A stretch of 64,000 nucleotides of DNA, taken from NCBI RefSeq assembly GCF_014652915.1, contig NZ_BMZS01000003.1:1-64000 (forward strand), read 5' to 3'. This document shows, one piece after another, positions 26,065-35,027 of the stretch. Under the pieces are notes generated by a model. The model searched no databases and was not told where the DNA came from. It worked only from the letters and a program-made list of their open reading frames with translations. The position numbers and the translations under genes were made by a program. This stretch comes from Thalassobaculum fulvum (GTDB lineage: Bacteria > Pseudomonadota > Alphaproteobacteria > Thalassobaculales > Thalassobaculaceae). Within the stretch, counting starts at the first letter, position 1. Every line of letters begins with the position of its first letter.

Positions 26065-26080
26065 GGCGGGCTCCGGTCGC

Positions 26081-27583
26081 TCAGCGGGCGGTCGAGGTCG
26101 GCTGCAGATCCTCGTCGAGCGGGTAGATCGGCCGTCGGACGTGCTTGAAGTCGAGCATCGAGTAGTCCGAGGTGCAAACCCCGACGCCGGCGCAGTCGAC
26201 GATCTGCTTGGCGATCGGCTTGAAGCCGGCGCGCCAGTGGATACGGCTCTTCAGCATCAGGTAGCGCTTGGCGGTCGGATCGATGCCCAGGCTCTGGAAG
26301 CAGGCATAGTCGTTCGGTTCCTGCTGGGTCGAGACCACGACGATCTCGACCTTGCCGGTGTCCAGGACGGCGGTCGGGCCCATGTCGTTGAGCACGCCGC
26401 GGCTCATCGGCCCGATGTTGCGGAACCGGCCGTCCGACAGCAGGCGCACCCGGCCGGTGACGGTCAGCGGCTCGCCCTTGCGACCGATCGACGGCATGTC
26501 GGTCCTGCCGCCGAGCGCCAGCGTGACGGTCGAGCCGACGCCGGCCTTCGCCATCGCCGCAACCGCGTCCGGGTCGCAGATCGCGAAAGCGGCGACGTTG
26601 TCCAGCCCGGCCTCCAGGATGCCCTTCAGCACGGTCATGCTGTCCATCGACCCGCCGGAGGCGGCGTTGTCGTAGTGGTCGAGCAGGACGATCGGGCCGT
26701 CGGTCATGGTCCGGGCGCGCGCCAGCGACTGCTCCAGCGGCTCGATCTCGTAGACGAAGGCGGCCCGCTCCTTCCAGGCCAGGTCCAGGATCTCCTTGCA
26801 CAGCGCCTCGGCCCTGGCCTGGTCGCCGTCGGTCACGACCACCGCGCTGGAGCCGGCCAGCTCGATGTCGGCGTGCGGGAAGCCGGTGAAGAAGGTGGCG
26901 CTCAGCGCGCCCTCGGCCTCCATCCGCTTGCACAGCGCCTGGATCTCGCTGTTCGGGAAGTCGTCGGTGCCCTGGCGCATGACGTGCGGCAGCATCGGCC
27001 GGTTGCCCCACGCCATGGTCGGCCTGGCCTTGCCCTTCAGCATGGCGAAGATCGGCTTCGCCGCCCGCATCCCGGTCTCGTAGACGTCGATGTGCGGGTA
27101 GGTCTGGTAGCCGGCGACCACGTCGGCGTTGTCGACGATCGCCGGGTACAGGTTGGTGTGCATGTCGAGCGCGACGCCGATCGGCGTGTTCGGGGCCAGC
27201 GCCCGGACCCGCGCCAGCAAAGCGCCTTCGCCGTCCTCCAGGCTCTCGGTCACCATGGCGCCGTGCAGGTGCAGCAGGATGGCGTCGCAGCCCTTCGCCA
27301 CCGCGTCGCAGATCCGGTCGGTCATGTACGCGTAGGCGGCGTCCTCGACCGGCCCGCTCGGCCAGGCGCTGGCTGCCAGCGGGGCGACCATCTCGACGCC
27401 TTCGGCCTCGCACAGCTCGATGAAGGCGCCGAGCGCGGTGCCGGTGCCGCGGAACGCCTCGATCGCCGCCTGGCCCTCGAGCGGGACCGGCTCGGGGTTG
27501 CCGCGCGAGAACCGGGCCAGCGGCGTCGGCACGGTCGAGAAGGTGTTGGTCTCGTGCTGCATCATGGCGATGACGACGCGCAT
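26081..27583 (-). CDS. M81-family metallopeptidase (MlrC)
   Basis: 500-residue protein of the MlrC family, named for the enzyme that cuts the linear peptide in microcystin breakdown. Zinc-site motifs are QHETNTFS near residue 10, LHLHGAM near 105, ALDMHTNL near 135 and LLDHYDNAASGG near 290. The MlrC C-terminal domain follows from about 310. The ATG at 27583 follows GGAGG. Most relatives act on unknown small peptides or N-acyl compounds. With EamA directly downstream, a peptide/amide hydrolase paired with an exporter is plausible. Confidence 0.82.
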   Translation of the reverse strand: MRVVIAMMQHETNTFSTVPTPLARFSRGNPEPVPLEGQAAIEAFRGTGTALGAFIELCEAEGVEMVAPLAASAWPSGPVEDAAYAYMTDRICDAVAKGCDAILLHLHGAMVTESLEDGEGALLARVRALAPNTPIGVALDMHTNLYPAIVDNADVVAGYQTYPHIDVYETGMRAAKPIFAMLKGKARPTMAWGNRPMLPHVMRQGTDDFPNSEIQALCKRMEAEGALSATFFTGFPHADIELAGSSAVVVTDGDQARAEALCKEILDLAWKERAAFVYEIEPLEQSLARARTMTDGPIVLLDHYDNAASGGSMDSMTVLKGILEAGLDNVAAFAICDPDAVAAMAKAGVGSTVTLALGGRTDMPSIGRKGEPLTVTGRVRLLSDGRFRNIGPMSRGVLNDMGPTAVLDTGKVEIVVVSTQQEPNDYACFQSLGIDPTAKRYLMLKSRIHWRAGFKPIAKQIVDCAGVGVCTSDYSMLDFKHVRRPIYPLDEDLQPTSTAR

Positions 27584-27693
27584 GGCGGGAGCCTCCGGGG
27601 CTGGTCGGGGGAAAGACCTGGGTGGGAGGACGAGCATAGGCCCGGATCCGGGCCGGCGTCACGTATTGGGAGAATGAAGGGGCGGTTCGGTGA

Positions 27694-27800
27694 TGGGTCC
27701 CGGCTCGCCGCTGTCGCGGCGTCCGGGATGAGGCTGTGGCGGGCGTCCTCTACTCCCTCATCCCGGCCGTAGCGGCGTAGCCGCGGAGAGCCGGGACCCA
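27694..27800. repeat. Intergenic hairpin repeat, type B copy 3
   Basis: 107 bp between the MlrC start and the CYTH stop. Outer arms TGGGTCCCGGCTC (27694-27706) and GAGCCGGGACCCA (27788-27800) are perfect, with the inner GTCCGGGATGAGG and CCTCATCCCGGCC pair. Confidence 0.85.
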
Positions 27801-27811
27801 CACGCCCGGTC

Positions 27812-28279
27812 TCAGGCGCCGCGGATCGGGTCGGTGGCGAGCTGGGCGTTGTAGTAGCGGCGCTCGTGGGTGACTTCCTCGCCGACCCAGTCCGGCAGCG
27901 TGACCGCGAAGTCCTCGCCCGGCAGCTCGACCTCGGCGATCACCAGCCCGGCGTTCTCGCCCTCGAACACGTCGACTTCCCAGACCAGCCCGGCATACGG
28001 CACCGCATAGCGCTGCTTCTCGATCACCGCGCCCTGGCGTAGTTCCAGGAGCTCCTCGGCCTCGGCGACCGGAACCTCGGTCTCGACCTCCAGGCGCGAC
28101 AGTCCGGGTACCGCGCTCTTGATCGTCAGGAAGGCGGCGTCGTCGCCCTTGATGCGGACCCGCACCGACGCCTTGTCGGTCTGCGCCAGGTAGGCCTGCC
28201 GGATCCGGACCGGCAGGCCGGCGTGCCCGGTCCAGCCCCGGCCGGTCACCAGGAACTTGCGTTCGATCTCGGCGGGCAT
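27812..28279 (-). CDS. CYTH-domain protein (triphosphate tunnel metalloenzyme)
   Basis: 155-residue single CYTH domain, the size of bacterial inorganic triphosphatase-like members. The signature ExExK opens the protein as EIERKFLV (residues 4-11); basic tunnel residues appear in RIRQAYLAQ, ASVRVRIKG and ALLTIKS-like strands, and acidic ones in LEVETEVP and AEVELPGEDF. AAAGG precedes the ATG at 28279. It probably hydrolyses tripolyphosphate or a related triphosphate in the cytoplasm. No functional partner adjoins it. Confidence 0.85.
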   Translation of the reverse strand: MPAEIERKFLVTGRGWTGHAGLPVRIRQAYLAQTDKASVRVRIKGDDAAFLTIKSAVPGLSRLEVETEVPVAEAEELLELRQGAVIEKQRYAVPYAGLVWEVDVFEGENAGLVIAEVELPGEDFAVTLPDWVGEEVTHERRYYNAQLATDPIRGA

Positions 28280-28418
28280 GGGGGGCCTTTCAGCAACGGC
28301 GGATTGCGGTGTCCCCTGATAGCCCAGCCCGCCGCGGCCGTCACCCACCGAGCCGTTCGCCGGCGGCAATGATGCACTGCAACAGGAGGGGTGGCGTTCG
28401 CGCGAATCCGCTCTAAAA

Positions 28419-28426
28419 TGTATACA
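28419..28426. promoter_or_regulatory. TGTATACA palindrome upstream of the CoxL-like gene
   Basis: An 8-bp perfect palindrome in a locally AT-rich stretch about 95 bp before the ATG. It resembles the half-site-free operators of GntR/FadR-type regulators. No such regulator gene adjoins it. The rest of 28280-28519 shows no gene. Confidence 0.35.
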
Positions 28427-28519
28427 GACAACGTTCTCCTCGGAGCCTCGGCCGTGCCGCCGCGCAGCGTGCCGGTATCCGAAGGAACCTCACATCATCG
28501 CGCAAGCGGAGACAGCGAC

Positions 28520-30859
28520 ATGGTGAAGTTCGCAATCGGTCAGGGCGTGCATCGCGTGGAGGACAACCGGCTGCTGACCGGGGCCGGGCGGTACACGGAC
28601 GACATCGAGGTCGAGGGTGCCGCGCGCGCCGCGATCCTGCGGTCGCCGGTGGCGCACGCGGTGATCAAGGGGATCGACGTCGAGGCGGCCAAGGCGGCCC
28701 CCGGCGTGATCGCGGTCTACACCGGCGCCGACGTCAAGGCCGACGGCCTCGGCGACCTGCCGTGCGTGCCGCCGGCCAACAACAAGGACGGCAGCCCGCG
28801 CGCCGACACCCCGCGGCCGATCCTGGCTCTGGACAAGGTCCGCCACGTCGGCGAGCCGGTCGCCCTGGTGATCGCCGAGACCGCGGTGCAGGCGCGCGAC
28901 GCGGCCGAGTTGATCGAGGTCGACTACGACGAGCTGGAGGCGACCGTCGACACCGAGGGTGCGGTCGCCGACGGCGCGCCGCAGCTGTTCGACCACATTC
29001 CGAACAACCTGGCCTTCGACTGGCAGGACGGCGACGAGGCCGGGGTCGACGCGGCGTTCGCCAAGGCCCACAAGGTCGTGAAGGTGCGGGTGGTCAACAA
29101 CCGCATCGTCGTGAACTCCATGGAAGTGCGCCCGATCGTGGCCGAGTACGACCCGGCGACCGACCGCTCGACCCTGTGGTCGTCGACCCAGGGCCCGCAC
29201 GTGTTCCAGACCCTGCTGGCCGAGGCGATCCTGAAGATCGACCCGGCCAAGCTGCGCTGCCGCACCACCGACGTCGGCGGCGGCTTCGGCATGAAGATCT
29301 TCCTGTACCCGGAGCAGGCGCTCTGCACCTGGGCCTCGCGCAAGCTGAAGCGGGCGGTGAAGTACCTGCCGGAGCGCTCGGAGGCGTTCGTCAGCGACGC
29401 CCAGGGCCGCGACAACATCTCCTACGCCGAAGCCGCGGTCGACGCCGACGGCGTGATCCAGGCGCTGCGGGTGACCACCTACGCCGCCCTCGGCGGCTAT
29501 CTCCACCACATGGGCGCGTTCATCCCGACCGCCGCCGGCACCCACATGCTGTCGGGCGTCTACAAGATCCCGCTGGTCTATGTGAACGTGAAGGGCGTGC
29601 TGAACAACACGGTCCCGACCGACGCCTACCGCGGCGCCGGCCGGCCGGAGGCCGCCTACCTGATCGAGCGCGTCGTCGACAGCGTCGGCTACGAGATGGG
29701 CCTGACCCCCGACGAGGTGCGGCGCCGCAACTTCATCCCGCCGGAGGCGATGCCGTACAAGACCCCGCTCGGCAACGTCTACGACACCGGCGAGTTCCAG
29801 ACCCTCATGGAAGAGGCGATGGCGAAGGCCGACTGGGCCGGCTTCCCGGCGCGCCGCGAGGCGGCCAAGAAGCGCGGCATGCTGCGCGGCATCGGCATGG
29901 GCTACTACATCGAGAAGTGCGGCGGCGGCAGCCCGGAGACCGCCGACGTCCGGTTCACCGACGAGGGCAGGGTCGAGATCCGCATCGGCACCCAGTCGAA
30001 CGGCCAGGGCCATGAGACCGCGTACGCCCAGATCCTGTCCGACACGATCGGGATCGACGGCGACAAGATCAGGGTGATCCAGGGCGACACCGACGAGGTG
30101 CCGAAGGGCATGACCGGCGGCTCGCGCTCGGTCCCGGTCGGCGGTGCCGCGGTGCTGCTGGCGGGCCGGCAGATCGTCGAGAAGGCCAAGAAGATCGCCG
30201 CCAACGCCATGGAGGCGGCGGCCGCCGACATCGAGTTCGCCGACGGCATCTTCACGGTCGCCGGCACCGACAAGCGCATGACCATCGAGGAGGTGGCCAA
30301 GGCCTCGAAGGAGGCGGCGAACCTGGACGACGGCATGACGCCGGGCCTCGACGAGATCCACGAGCGCAAGCCGGAGGCCGCGACCTACCCGAACGGCTGC
30401 CACATCGTCGAGCTGGAGATCGACCCCGACACCGGCACCTTCGGGATCGAGCGCTACACGATCGTCGACGACTTCGGCGAGACCATCAATCCGGCGCTGC
30501 TGGCCGGCCAGGTGCACGGCGGCATCGTCCAGGGCTACGGCCAGGCGGTCACCGAGCACACCGTGTACGAGGACGGCAGCGGCCAGCTGGTGACCGGCTC
30601 GTTCATGGACTACGGCCTGCCGCGGGCCGGCGACGTGCCGATGTTCGATTTCAACGTCCACAACGTGCGCTGCACCACCAACCCGCTCGGCATCAAGGGC
30701 TCGGGCGAGGCCGGTGCGATCGGCGCGCCGCCGGCGCTGATCTCGGCGATCGTCGACGCCCTGCACGAGACCACGGGCCTGACCCACATCGACATGCCGG
30801 CGACCCCGCTGTCGATCTGGCAGGCGCTGCAGGACGCCAGGGCCGGCAAGGCGGCCTGA
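28520..30859 (+). CDS. Molybdopterin-binding dehydrogenase large subunit, form II CoxL-like
   Basis: 779-residue molybdenum hydroxylase subunit of the xanthine dehydrogenase/CO dehydrogenase family. The N-terminal domain begins VEDNRLLTGAGRYTDD; molybdopterin motifs include TTDVGGGFGMK near 255, TDAYRGAGRPEAAYLIERVV near 370, GTQSNGQGHETAYAQ near 490 and NPLGIKGSGEAGAIGAPPA near 725. The active-site loop reads AYRGAGR, the form II type, not the AYxCSFR of true CO dehydrogenase, so CO oxidation is unlikely. The small iron-sulfur and medium FAD subunits are not next to it, which is unusual. Substrate is unknown; purine- or N-heterocycle oxidation would fit the neighbourhood but is a guess. Confidence 0.82.
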   Translation: MVKFAIGQGVHRVEDNRLLTGAGRYTDDIEVEGAARAAILRSPVAHAVIKGIDVEAAKAAPGVIAVYTGADVKADGLGDLPCVPPANNKDGSPRADTPRPILALDKVRHVGEPVALVIAETAVQARDAAELIEVDYDELEATVDTEGAVADGAPQLFDHIPNNLAFDWQDGDEAGVDAAFAKAHKVVKVRVVNNRIVVNSMEVRPIVAEYDPATDRSTLWSSTQGPHVFQTLLAEAILKIDPAKLRCRTTDVGGGFGMKIFLYPEQALCTWASRKLKRAVKYLPERSEAFVSDAQGRDNISYAEAAVDADGVIQALRVTTYAALGGYLHHMGAFIPTAAGTHMLSGVYKIPLVYVNVKGVLNNTVPTDAYRGAGRPEAAYLIERVVDSVGYEMGLTPDEVRRRNFIPPEAMPYKTPLGNVYDTGEFQTLMEEAMAKADWAGFPARREAAKKRGMLRGIGMGYYIEKCGGGSPETADVRFTDEGRVEIRIGTQSNGQGHETAYAQILSDTIGIDGDKIRVIQGDTDEVPKGMTGGSRSVPVGGAAVLLAGRQIVEKAKKIAANAMEAAAADIEFADGIFTVAGTDKRMTIEEVAKASKEAANLDDGMTPGLDEIHERKPEAATYPNGCHIVELEIDPDTGTFGIERYTIVDDFGETINPALLAGQVHGGIVQGYGQAVTEHTVYEDGSGQLVTGSFMDYGLPRAGDVPMFDFNVHNVRCTTNPLGIKGSGEAGAIGAPPALISAIVDALHETTGLTHIDMPATPLSIWQALQDARAGKAA

Positions 30860-30876
30860 GGCACTGAACCGAACGG

Positions 30877-30900
30877 CCGGTCGGCGGTGACGCCGGCCGG
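30877..30900 (+). terminator. Hairpin after the CoxL-like gene
   Basis: CCGGTCGGCG, loop GTGA, CGCCGGCCGG: 10-bp arms with one T:G pair and a GNRA loop, followed by TCCTTCG. It starts 17 bp after the stop codon and is a likely weak terminator or mRNA 3' end. Confidence 0.55.
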
Positions 30901-31079
30901 TCCTTCGCGCCTCGACATCCCCGGCTCCCCGATCGGGGCCGTCGACTTCCCGGACTCGTGAGCCCGCCGCAGGCTTGACCGCCATGGCCGCCGGGATAAG
31001 GTCGCAGCCGTCTTTCCCGGCGCGCCGTCCGCGCGCGCTGCCACGCCGCGTCGCGCGTCATCACACGAGGGGGAACCCG

Positions 31080-31703
31080 ATGATCGAACTGTACACCTGG
31101 AAGACCTCGAACGGCCGCAAGGCCTCGATCATGCTCGAGGAGCTCGGGCTGCCCTACAACGTCCACCCGATCAACATCGGCCAGGACGACCAGTTCACCC
31201 CGGAGTTCGTGAAGATCAACCCGAACTCCAAGATCCCGGCGATCGTCGACACCGACGGCCCCGGCGGCAAGCCGTACACGCTGTTCGAGTCCGGTGCGAT
31301 CCTGATGTATCTCGCCGAGAAGACCGGCAAGCTGATGCCGCAGGAGACCGCGGCGCGCTACCAGGTCATCCAGTGGCTGATGTTCCAGATGGGCGGCGTC
31401 GGCCCGATCTTCGGCCAGGTCCACCACTTCGAGCGCGCCGCCAAGGAGGACGTGCCCTACGGCAAGAAGCGCTACGGCACCGAGTGCCGGCGGCTGTACG
31501 CGGTGATGGACAAGCACCTCGAGGGCAAGAGCTTCTTCGCGAACGACGAGTACTCGATCGCCGACATCGCCATCCTGCCGTGGGTGGCGCGCTACGAGTG
31601 GCAGCAGGTCGACCTCAACGACTATCCGAACGTGAAGCGCTGGTTCGACAGCCTGATGGCCCGCCCGGCCGTGCAGCGCGGCATGGAGATCCCGGCGAGC
31701 TGA
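31080..31703 (+). CDS. Glutathione transferase, YfcG/Nu-class type
   Basis: 207-residue cytosolic glutathione transferase. The N-terminal thioredoxin-like domain shows IELYTWKTSNGRKASIMLEE, SKIPAIVDTDG and the glutathione-binding LFESGAILMYLAEKTG; the helical C-domain contains QWLMFQMGGVGPIFGQVHHF and the folding motif SIADIAILPW. These segments match E. coli YfcG, which reduces disulfides using glutathione rather than conjugating xenobiotics. The ATG at 31080 follows GAGGGGGAA. A single gene with its own promoter region (30901-31079). Confidence 0.88.
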   Translation: MIELYTWKTSNGRKASIMLEELGLPYNVHPINIGQDDQFTPEFVKINPNSKIPAIVDTDGPGGKPYTLFESGAILMYLAEKTGKLMPQETAARYQVIQWLMFQMGGVGPIFGQVHHFERAAKEDVPYGKKRYGTECRRLYAVMDKHLEGKSFFANDEYSIADIAILPWVARYEWQQVDLNDYPNVKRWFDSLMARPAVQRGMEIPAS

Positions 31704-31737
31704 CGGTAGCGCGCGGCCGGCCGGCACCCGTCGCTTC

Positions 31738-31852
31738 GTGGGTCCCGGCTCCGCCTCGCCTGCGGCGATGCGGTCCGGGATGAGGGAGTGTGGTGCAATC
31801 TCTTCTCCTCATCCGGGCCGTAGCGGCGAAGCCGCGGAGAGCCGGGACCCAC
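31738..31852. repeat. Intergenic hairpin repeat, type B copy 4
   Basis: 115 bp between the glutathione transferase and GNAT genes. Outer arms GTGGGTCCCGGCTC (31738-31751) and GAGCCGGGACCCAC (31839-31852) are perfect; inner GTCCGGGATGAGG pairs with CCTCATCCGGGCC imperfectly. Confidence 0.85.
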
Positions 31853-31880
31853 CCGCCGCTACGTCCTGCGAAGACCAGCC

Positions 31881-32300
31881 ATGCCCGACCCGATCGCCAT
31901 CCGTCCGGTCACCGTCGCCGACCTGCCGGCCCTGCGGGCTCTGTGGGACCGCTGCGGCCTGCACCCGAGCGCGTCCGACACCGACCAACGGCTGGCCGCC
32001 CTGATCGAGTTCGCCCCGGGCCTGTTCCTGGCGGCCGAGTGCGGCGCCGAGGTGGTCGGCAGCGTGATGGCCAGCTGGGACGGGCGGCGCGGCTGGATCA
32101 ACCGGCTGGCGGTCGACCCGTCGGCCCGCGGCGCCCGGCTCGGCGACCGGCTGATGGCCGAGGCCGAGGACCGCCTCAGGGCGATCGGCTGCGACAAGGT
32201 CAACCTGCTGATCGAGCCGGACAACGCCGGGGTCGAGCGGTTCTACCGTCGGCTCGGCTACGACCGGGACGAGCTGATCTTCATGGAGAAGTGGATCTAG
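31881..32300 (+). CDS. GNAT acetyltransferase, YpeA-like
   Basis: 139-residue single GNAT domain. The acetyl-CoA binding loop is VDPSARGARLGDRLMAEAE near 80, preceded by the beta strand GWINRLAV, with the C-terminal VERFYRRLGYDRDELIFMEK strand typical of YpeA-type proteins. Substrate unknown. It ends three bases before the convergent aminotransferase gene, so the two 3' ends abut. Confidence 0.82.
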   Translation: MPDPIAIRPVTVADLPALRALWDRCGLHPSASDTDQRLAALIEFAPGLFLAAECGAEVVGSVMASWDGRRGWINRLAVDPSARGARLGDRLMAEAEDRLRAIGCDKVNLLIEPDNAGVERFYRRLGYDRDELIFMEKWI

Positions 32301-32303
32301 GGG

Positions 32304-33215
32304 TCACAGCAGGTCGGCGACCGGCGTCAGGTGCCGGCCGGCTTCGTGCCAGGCCCAGTAGGTCTCGCGGATGCGCCGCGACACCGGCCCCGGCCGGTCG
32401 TTCGACAGGATCCGGCCGTCGATCCGCGCCGCCGGCATCACCCCGCCGGCGGTGGTCGAGGTGAAGATCTCGTCGGCCTCCAGCAGGTCGGCGCGGGTCA
32501 TCGGACCGATCCGGACCGGCAGGCCGAGCTCCGCGCAGATGTCGAACACGGTCTGCCGGGTCACCCCCTCCAGGGCGCCGCGGTCCGGCGACAGCACGGT
32601 GCCGTCGCGCACCGCGAACACGTTGAAGCCGGGCCCTTCGGTCACGTAGCCGTCGGGGTCCAGCAGCACGGCGTTGTCGGCGCCGGCGGCCTCGGCCTCG
32701 AACATCGCCCGCACCAGGTCGCCCCAGTGGTAGTTCTTCACCGTCGGGTCGACGCTCTCCGACGGGATCCGGGGCGTTCCGGCGACGATCAGGTGGGCCC
32801 CGCGCTCCTGCACGTCGACCGGGATCACGTCGATCCACGGGATCGCGTAGGCGATGTAGCGGTTGGTCATCAGGCTCGGCTGCCGCGGCATGCCGGGCAG
32901 GGGGACGCCGCGGGTCGTCACCATCGCGACATAGGCGTCGTCGAGGCCGGCGCGCCGGACGCACTCGGCCAGGATCCGGGCCTGCCCGCGGCTGTCGTAG
33001 GGGATGCTCATGTGCAGGGCGGCCATCGAGCGCGCGAACCGTGCCAGGTGGTCGTCGAGCCGGAAGAACGCGCCGTGCCAGACATGCACCACGTCGTAGG
33101 TGACGTCCGACTTGGTGAAGCCCCAGTCCAGCACCGAGACCGAGGCCTGGCCGATCGGCACGTACTCGCCGCCGACGAAGGCGGCGCCGGCCGCGAACGG
33201 ATTGGATTCGGTCAT
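32304..33215 (-). CDS. Class IV (branched-chain/D-amino acid type) aminotransferase
   Basis: 303-residue PLP enzyme of fold type IV. The Schiff-base lysine is in TVKNYHWGDLVRAMFEA near 165, the cofactor phosphate region in TSTTAGGVMP near 260, and VTEGPGFNVFAVRDG near 198 marks the family. The ATG at 33215 is chosen because a longer reading only adds residues without a ribosome site; GAGAGGTTCCCC precedes it. It could be a branched-chain or a D-amino acid aminotransferase. It lies downstream of the Dpp-type importer on the same strand, past a hairpin, so it may process the imported compound. Confidence 0.8.
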   Translation of the reverse strand: MTESNPFAAGAAFVGGEYVPIGQASVSVLDWGFTKSDVTYDVVHVWHGAFFRLDDHLARFARSMAALHMSIPYDSRGQARILAECVRRAGLDDAYVAMVTTRGVPLPGMPRQPSLMTNRYIAYAIPWIDVIPVDVQERGAHLIVAGTPRIPSESVDPTVKNYHWGDLVRAMFEAEAAGADNAVLLDPDGYVTEGPGFNVFAVRDGTVLSPDRGALEGVTRQTVFDICAELGLPVRIGPMTRADLLEADEIFTSTTAGGVMPAARIDGRILSNDRPGPVSRRIRETYWAWHEAGRHLTPVADLL

Positions 33216-33301
33216 GGGGAACCTCTCGAGGGTGGAGCGGGCCGGATCGCGCGACGTTCGCATGCCGGCGTCGGGCCGCCAACCGGTGCCGGATAGCGAA
33301 C

Positions 33302-33324
33302 GGGGCCGCCCGATGGGCGGCCCC
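33302..33324 (-). terminator. Perfect 10-bp hairpin after the Dpp-type binding-protein gene
   Basis: GGGGCCGCCC, loop of three bases, GGGCGGCCCC. In the minus-strand transcript it comes 30 bases after the binding-protein stop and is followed by GTTCGC, a poor T-run. It is a partial terminator or RNA-stabilising hairpin between the importer genes and the aminotransferase. Confidence 0.6.
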
Positions 33325-33353
33325 GCTGCCGTTTCAGACCGGCCGGCGCGCGG

Positions 33354-34961
33354 TCACTTCAGCTCGATGCCCAGCCCCTTGTACAGGCCGGCACCGTAGA
33401 TGCCGTGCGCCGGGATCGGCTTAAGGCGCGGGCCGGCGGCCACGAACATCGGCTCGTGGACGATCGGGATCCACACCGCGGCGTCGTGCACCTGCTTCTG
33501 GATCTTGGCGTAGGCGGCGAAGCGGTCCTCGGCGGTCAGCGCGCCGCGGCCTTCCTTCAGCCACTGGTCGGTGTCGTCGCGCGCCCAGTTGACCCGGTTC
33601 GGAGTCGGCCGGTTCTCGGACGGGAAGTACAGGTTCATGGCGTCGCCGGCCGAGACGTACGGGTACGACATGGTGAACATGTCGAAGTCCTGGGTCTTCA
33701 GCTTGCCCCAGATCACCGTGGCGTCGAACACCTGGATCTCCAGTTCGGCGCCGACCTTGCGCATGTCGCCCTGCATCGCCTCCATGATCTGCTGCCAGAT
33801 ATTGGTGAAGCTGTAGGCGAGCAGGTGGAGCTTCTTGCCGTCCTTGTAGCGGAAGCCGTCGTCGCCGAGCTTCCAGCCGGCCTCGTCCAGCATCGCCTTG
33901 GCCTTCTCCGGATCGTGGCCGAAGATCGACTGGTCGACGCCCTGGGCGTTGTAGTCGAGCACGTTCGGGTGGATGTAGGAGTAGGCCGGCTCGGCCTTGC
34001 CGAAGAACGGCCCCTCGGCGATCGCCTTCTGGTCGACCGCCAGGTTCAGGGCCTTGCGGACCGCGATGTCGTCGGCGATCTCGCGGGTGATCTTGAAGCC
34101 GACGAAGTAGGTCCAGAAGTAGTTCGGCGCCTTGGTGACCGAGACCTGCGGATTGGCCTCGAGCTGGTCGACCGCCCAGTACGGGATGTACTGGGTGGCG
34201 TCACCCTGGTTGGCCTGGATGCCGGCGACCCGGTTGTTGTCCTCCGGCACGATCTTCCAGATCACCTTGTCGACCTTGGCCGGCCCGGAGGTGCCGTAGA
34301 ACGCCGGCCCCCACTTGTAGGCCTCGTGTTTCTTCAGAACGAGCTCGTTGCGCGGCTCCCAGGACTCGAAGCAGAACGGGCCGGTGCCGTCGAAGCCCTT
34401 GACGCCGAAGTCGTCGCCGAGCGCCTTTACCTGGTCGATGTTGATGATCGTGTGGAAGTGCTGGGTCATCTGGTACAGCAGTTCGGAGTACGGCTGCGTC
34501 AGCTCGTATTCGACCGTGTAGTCGTCGACCGCGCGGACCTCCTTGACGTCGCCGGCGCGGTTCTTGACCACGCCCTTGGTCTCCGGGTCGAGCCAGCGCT
34601 CGATCGAGGCCTTCACGTCCCTGGCGGTGAACTTCTTGCCGCTGCAGAACGTGACGTCGTCGCGCAGCTTGAAGGTGTACAGCTTGCCGTCGTCGGACAC
34701 CGTCCAGGACTTGGCGAGCAGCGGGTGGACGGTCTTCAGGTCGGGGTCCAGGGCCACCAGGGTGTCGCCGACCATGAACAGCGCCTCGGCGGTCGAGCGC
34801 GCGGTCGATTTGTGCGGGTCGTAGCGGTCGGTGTCGATCGTCCGCATCACCGTCACGGACGTCTCCGCGACCGCCGGGGCGGCCCCCACGAGCACGGTTG
34901 CCGGGAGCAGGGCGGCAAGCGCCAGCGCCCCCATCGTCACGGCCGGTCTCGATGTCCTCAT
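33354..34961 (-). CDS. ABC transporter substrate-binding protein, DppA/OppA type
   Basis: 535-residue periplasmic binding protein of the peptide/nickel class. A signal peptide ends at about residue 32 (APAVAE). Class markers are DRYDPHKSTARSTAEALFMV near 45, DDVTFCSGKKFTARDVKASIERW near 105 and FDGTGPFCFESWEPRNELVL near 185. AGGAGGGTGA precedes the ATG at 34961. It follows its two permease genes on the same strand. Ligands in this class range from peptides to opines and amino acid derivatives; none can be chosen here. Confidence 0.88.
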   Translation of the reverse strand: MRTSRPAVTMGALALAALLPATVLVGAAPAVAETSVTVMRTIDTDRYDPHKSTARSTAEALFMVGDTLVALDPDLKTVHPLLAKSWTVSDDGKLYTFKLRDDVTFCSGKKFTARDVKASIERWLDPETKGVVKNRAGDVKEVRAVDDYTVEYELTQPYSELLYQMTQHFHTIINIDQVKALGDDFGVKGFDGTGPFCFESWEPRNELVLKKHEAYKWGPAFYGTSGPAKVDKVIWKIVPEDNNRVAGIQANQGDATQYIPYWAVDQLEANPQVSVTKAPNYFWTYFVGFKITREIADDIAVRKALNLAVDQKAIAEGPFFGKAEPAYSYIHPNVLDYNAQGVDQSIFGHDPEKAKAMLDEAGWKLGDDGFRYKDGKKLHLLAYSFTNIWQQIMEAMQGDMRKVGAELEIQVFDATVIWGKLKTQDFDMFTMSYPYVSAGDAMNLYFPSENRPTPNRVNWARDDTDQWLKEGRGALTAEDRFAAYAKIQKQVHDAAVWIPIVHEPMFVAAGPRLKPIPAHGIYGAGLYKGLGIELK

Positions 34962-35027
34962 CGCTTCACCCTCCTTGTTGATCCGTTGGCCTCGTTGGAC
35001 CGTTGGCATTCCCGGGCCCCGCACCCC

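Noticed and set aside
28520-30859. Carbon monoxide dehydrogenase CoxL
   Set aside because: The active-site loop AYRGAGR is form II and lacks the Cys of genuine CO-oxidising enzymes; no coxS or coxM is adjacent.
28490-30985. 831-codon minus-strand frame opposite the CoxL-like gene
   Set aside because: It mirrors the real gene's codon positions; the forward frame has complete molybdopterin motifs.
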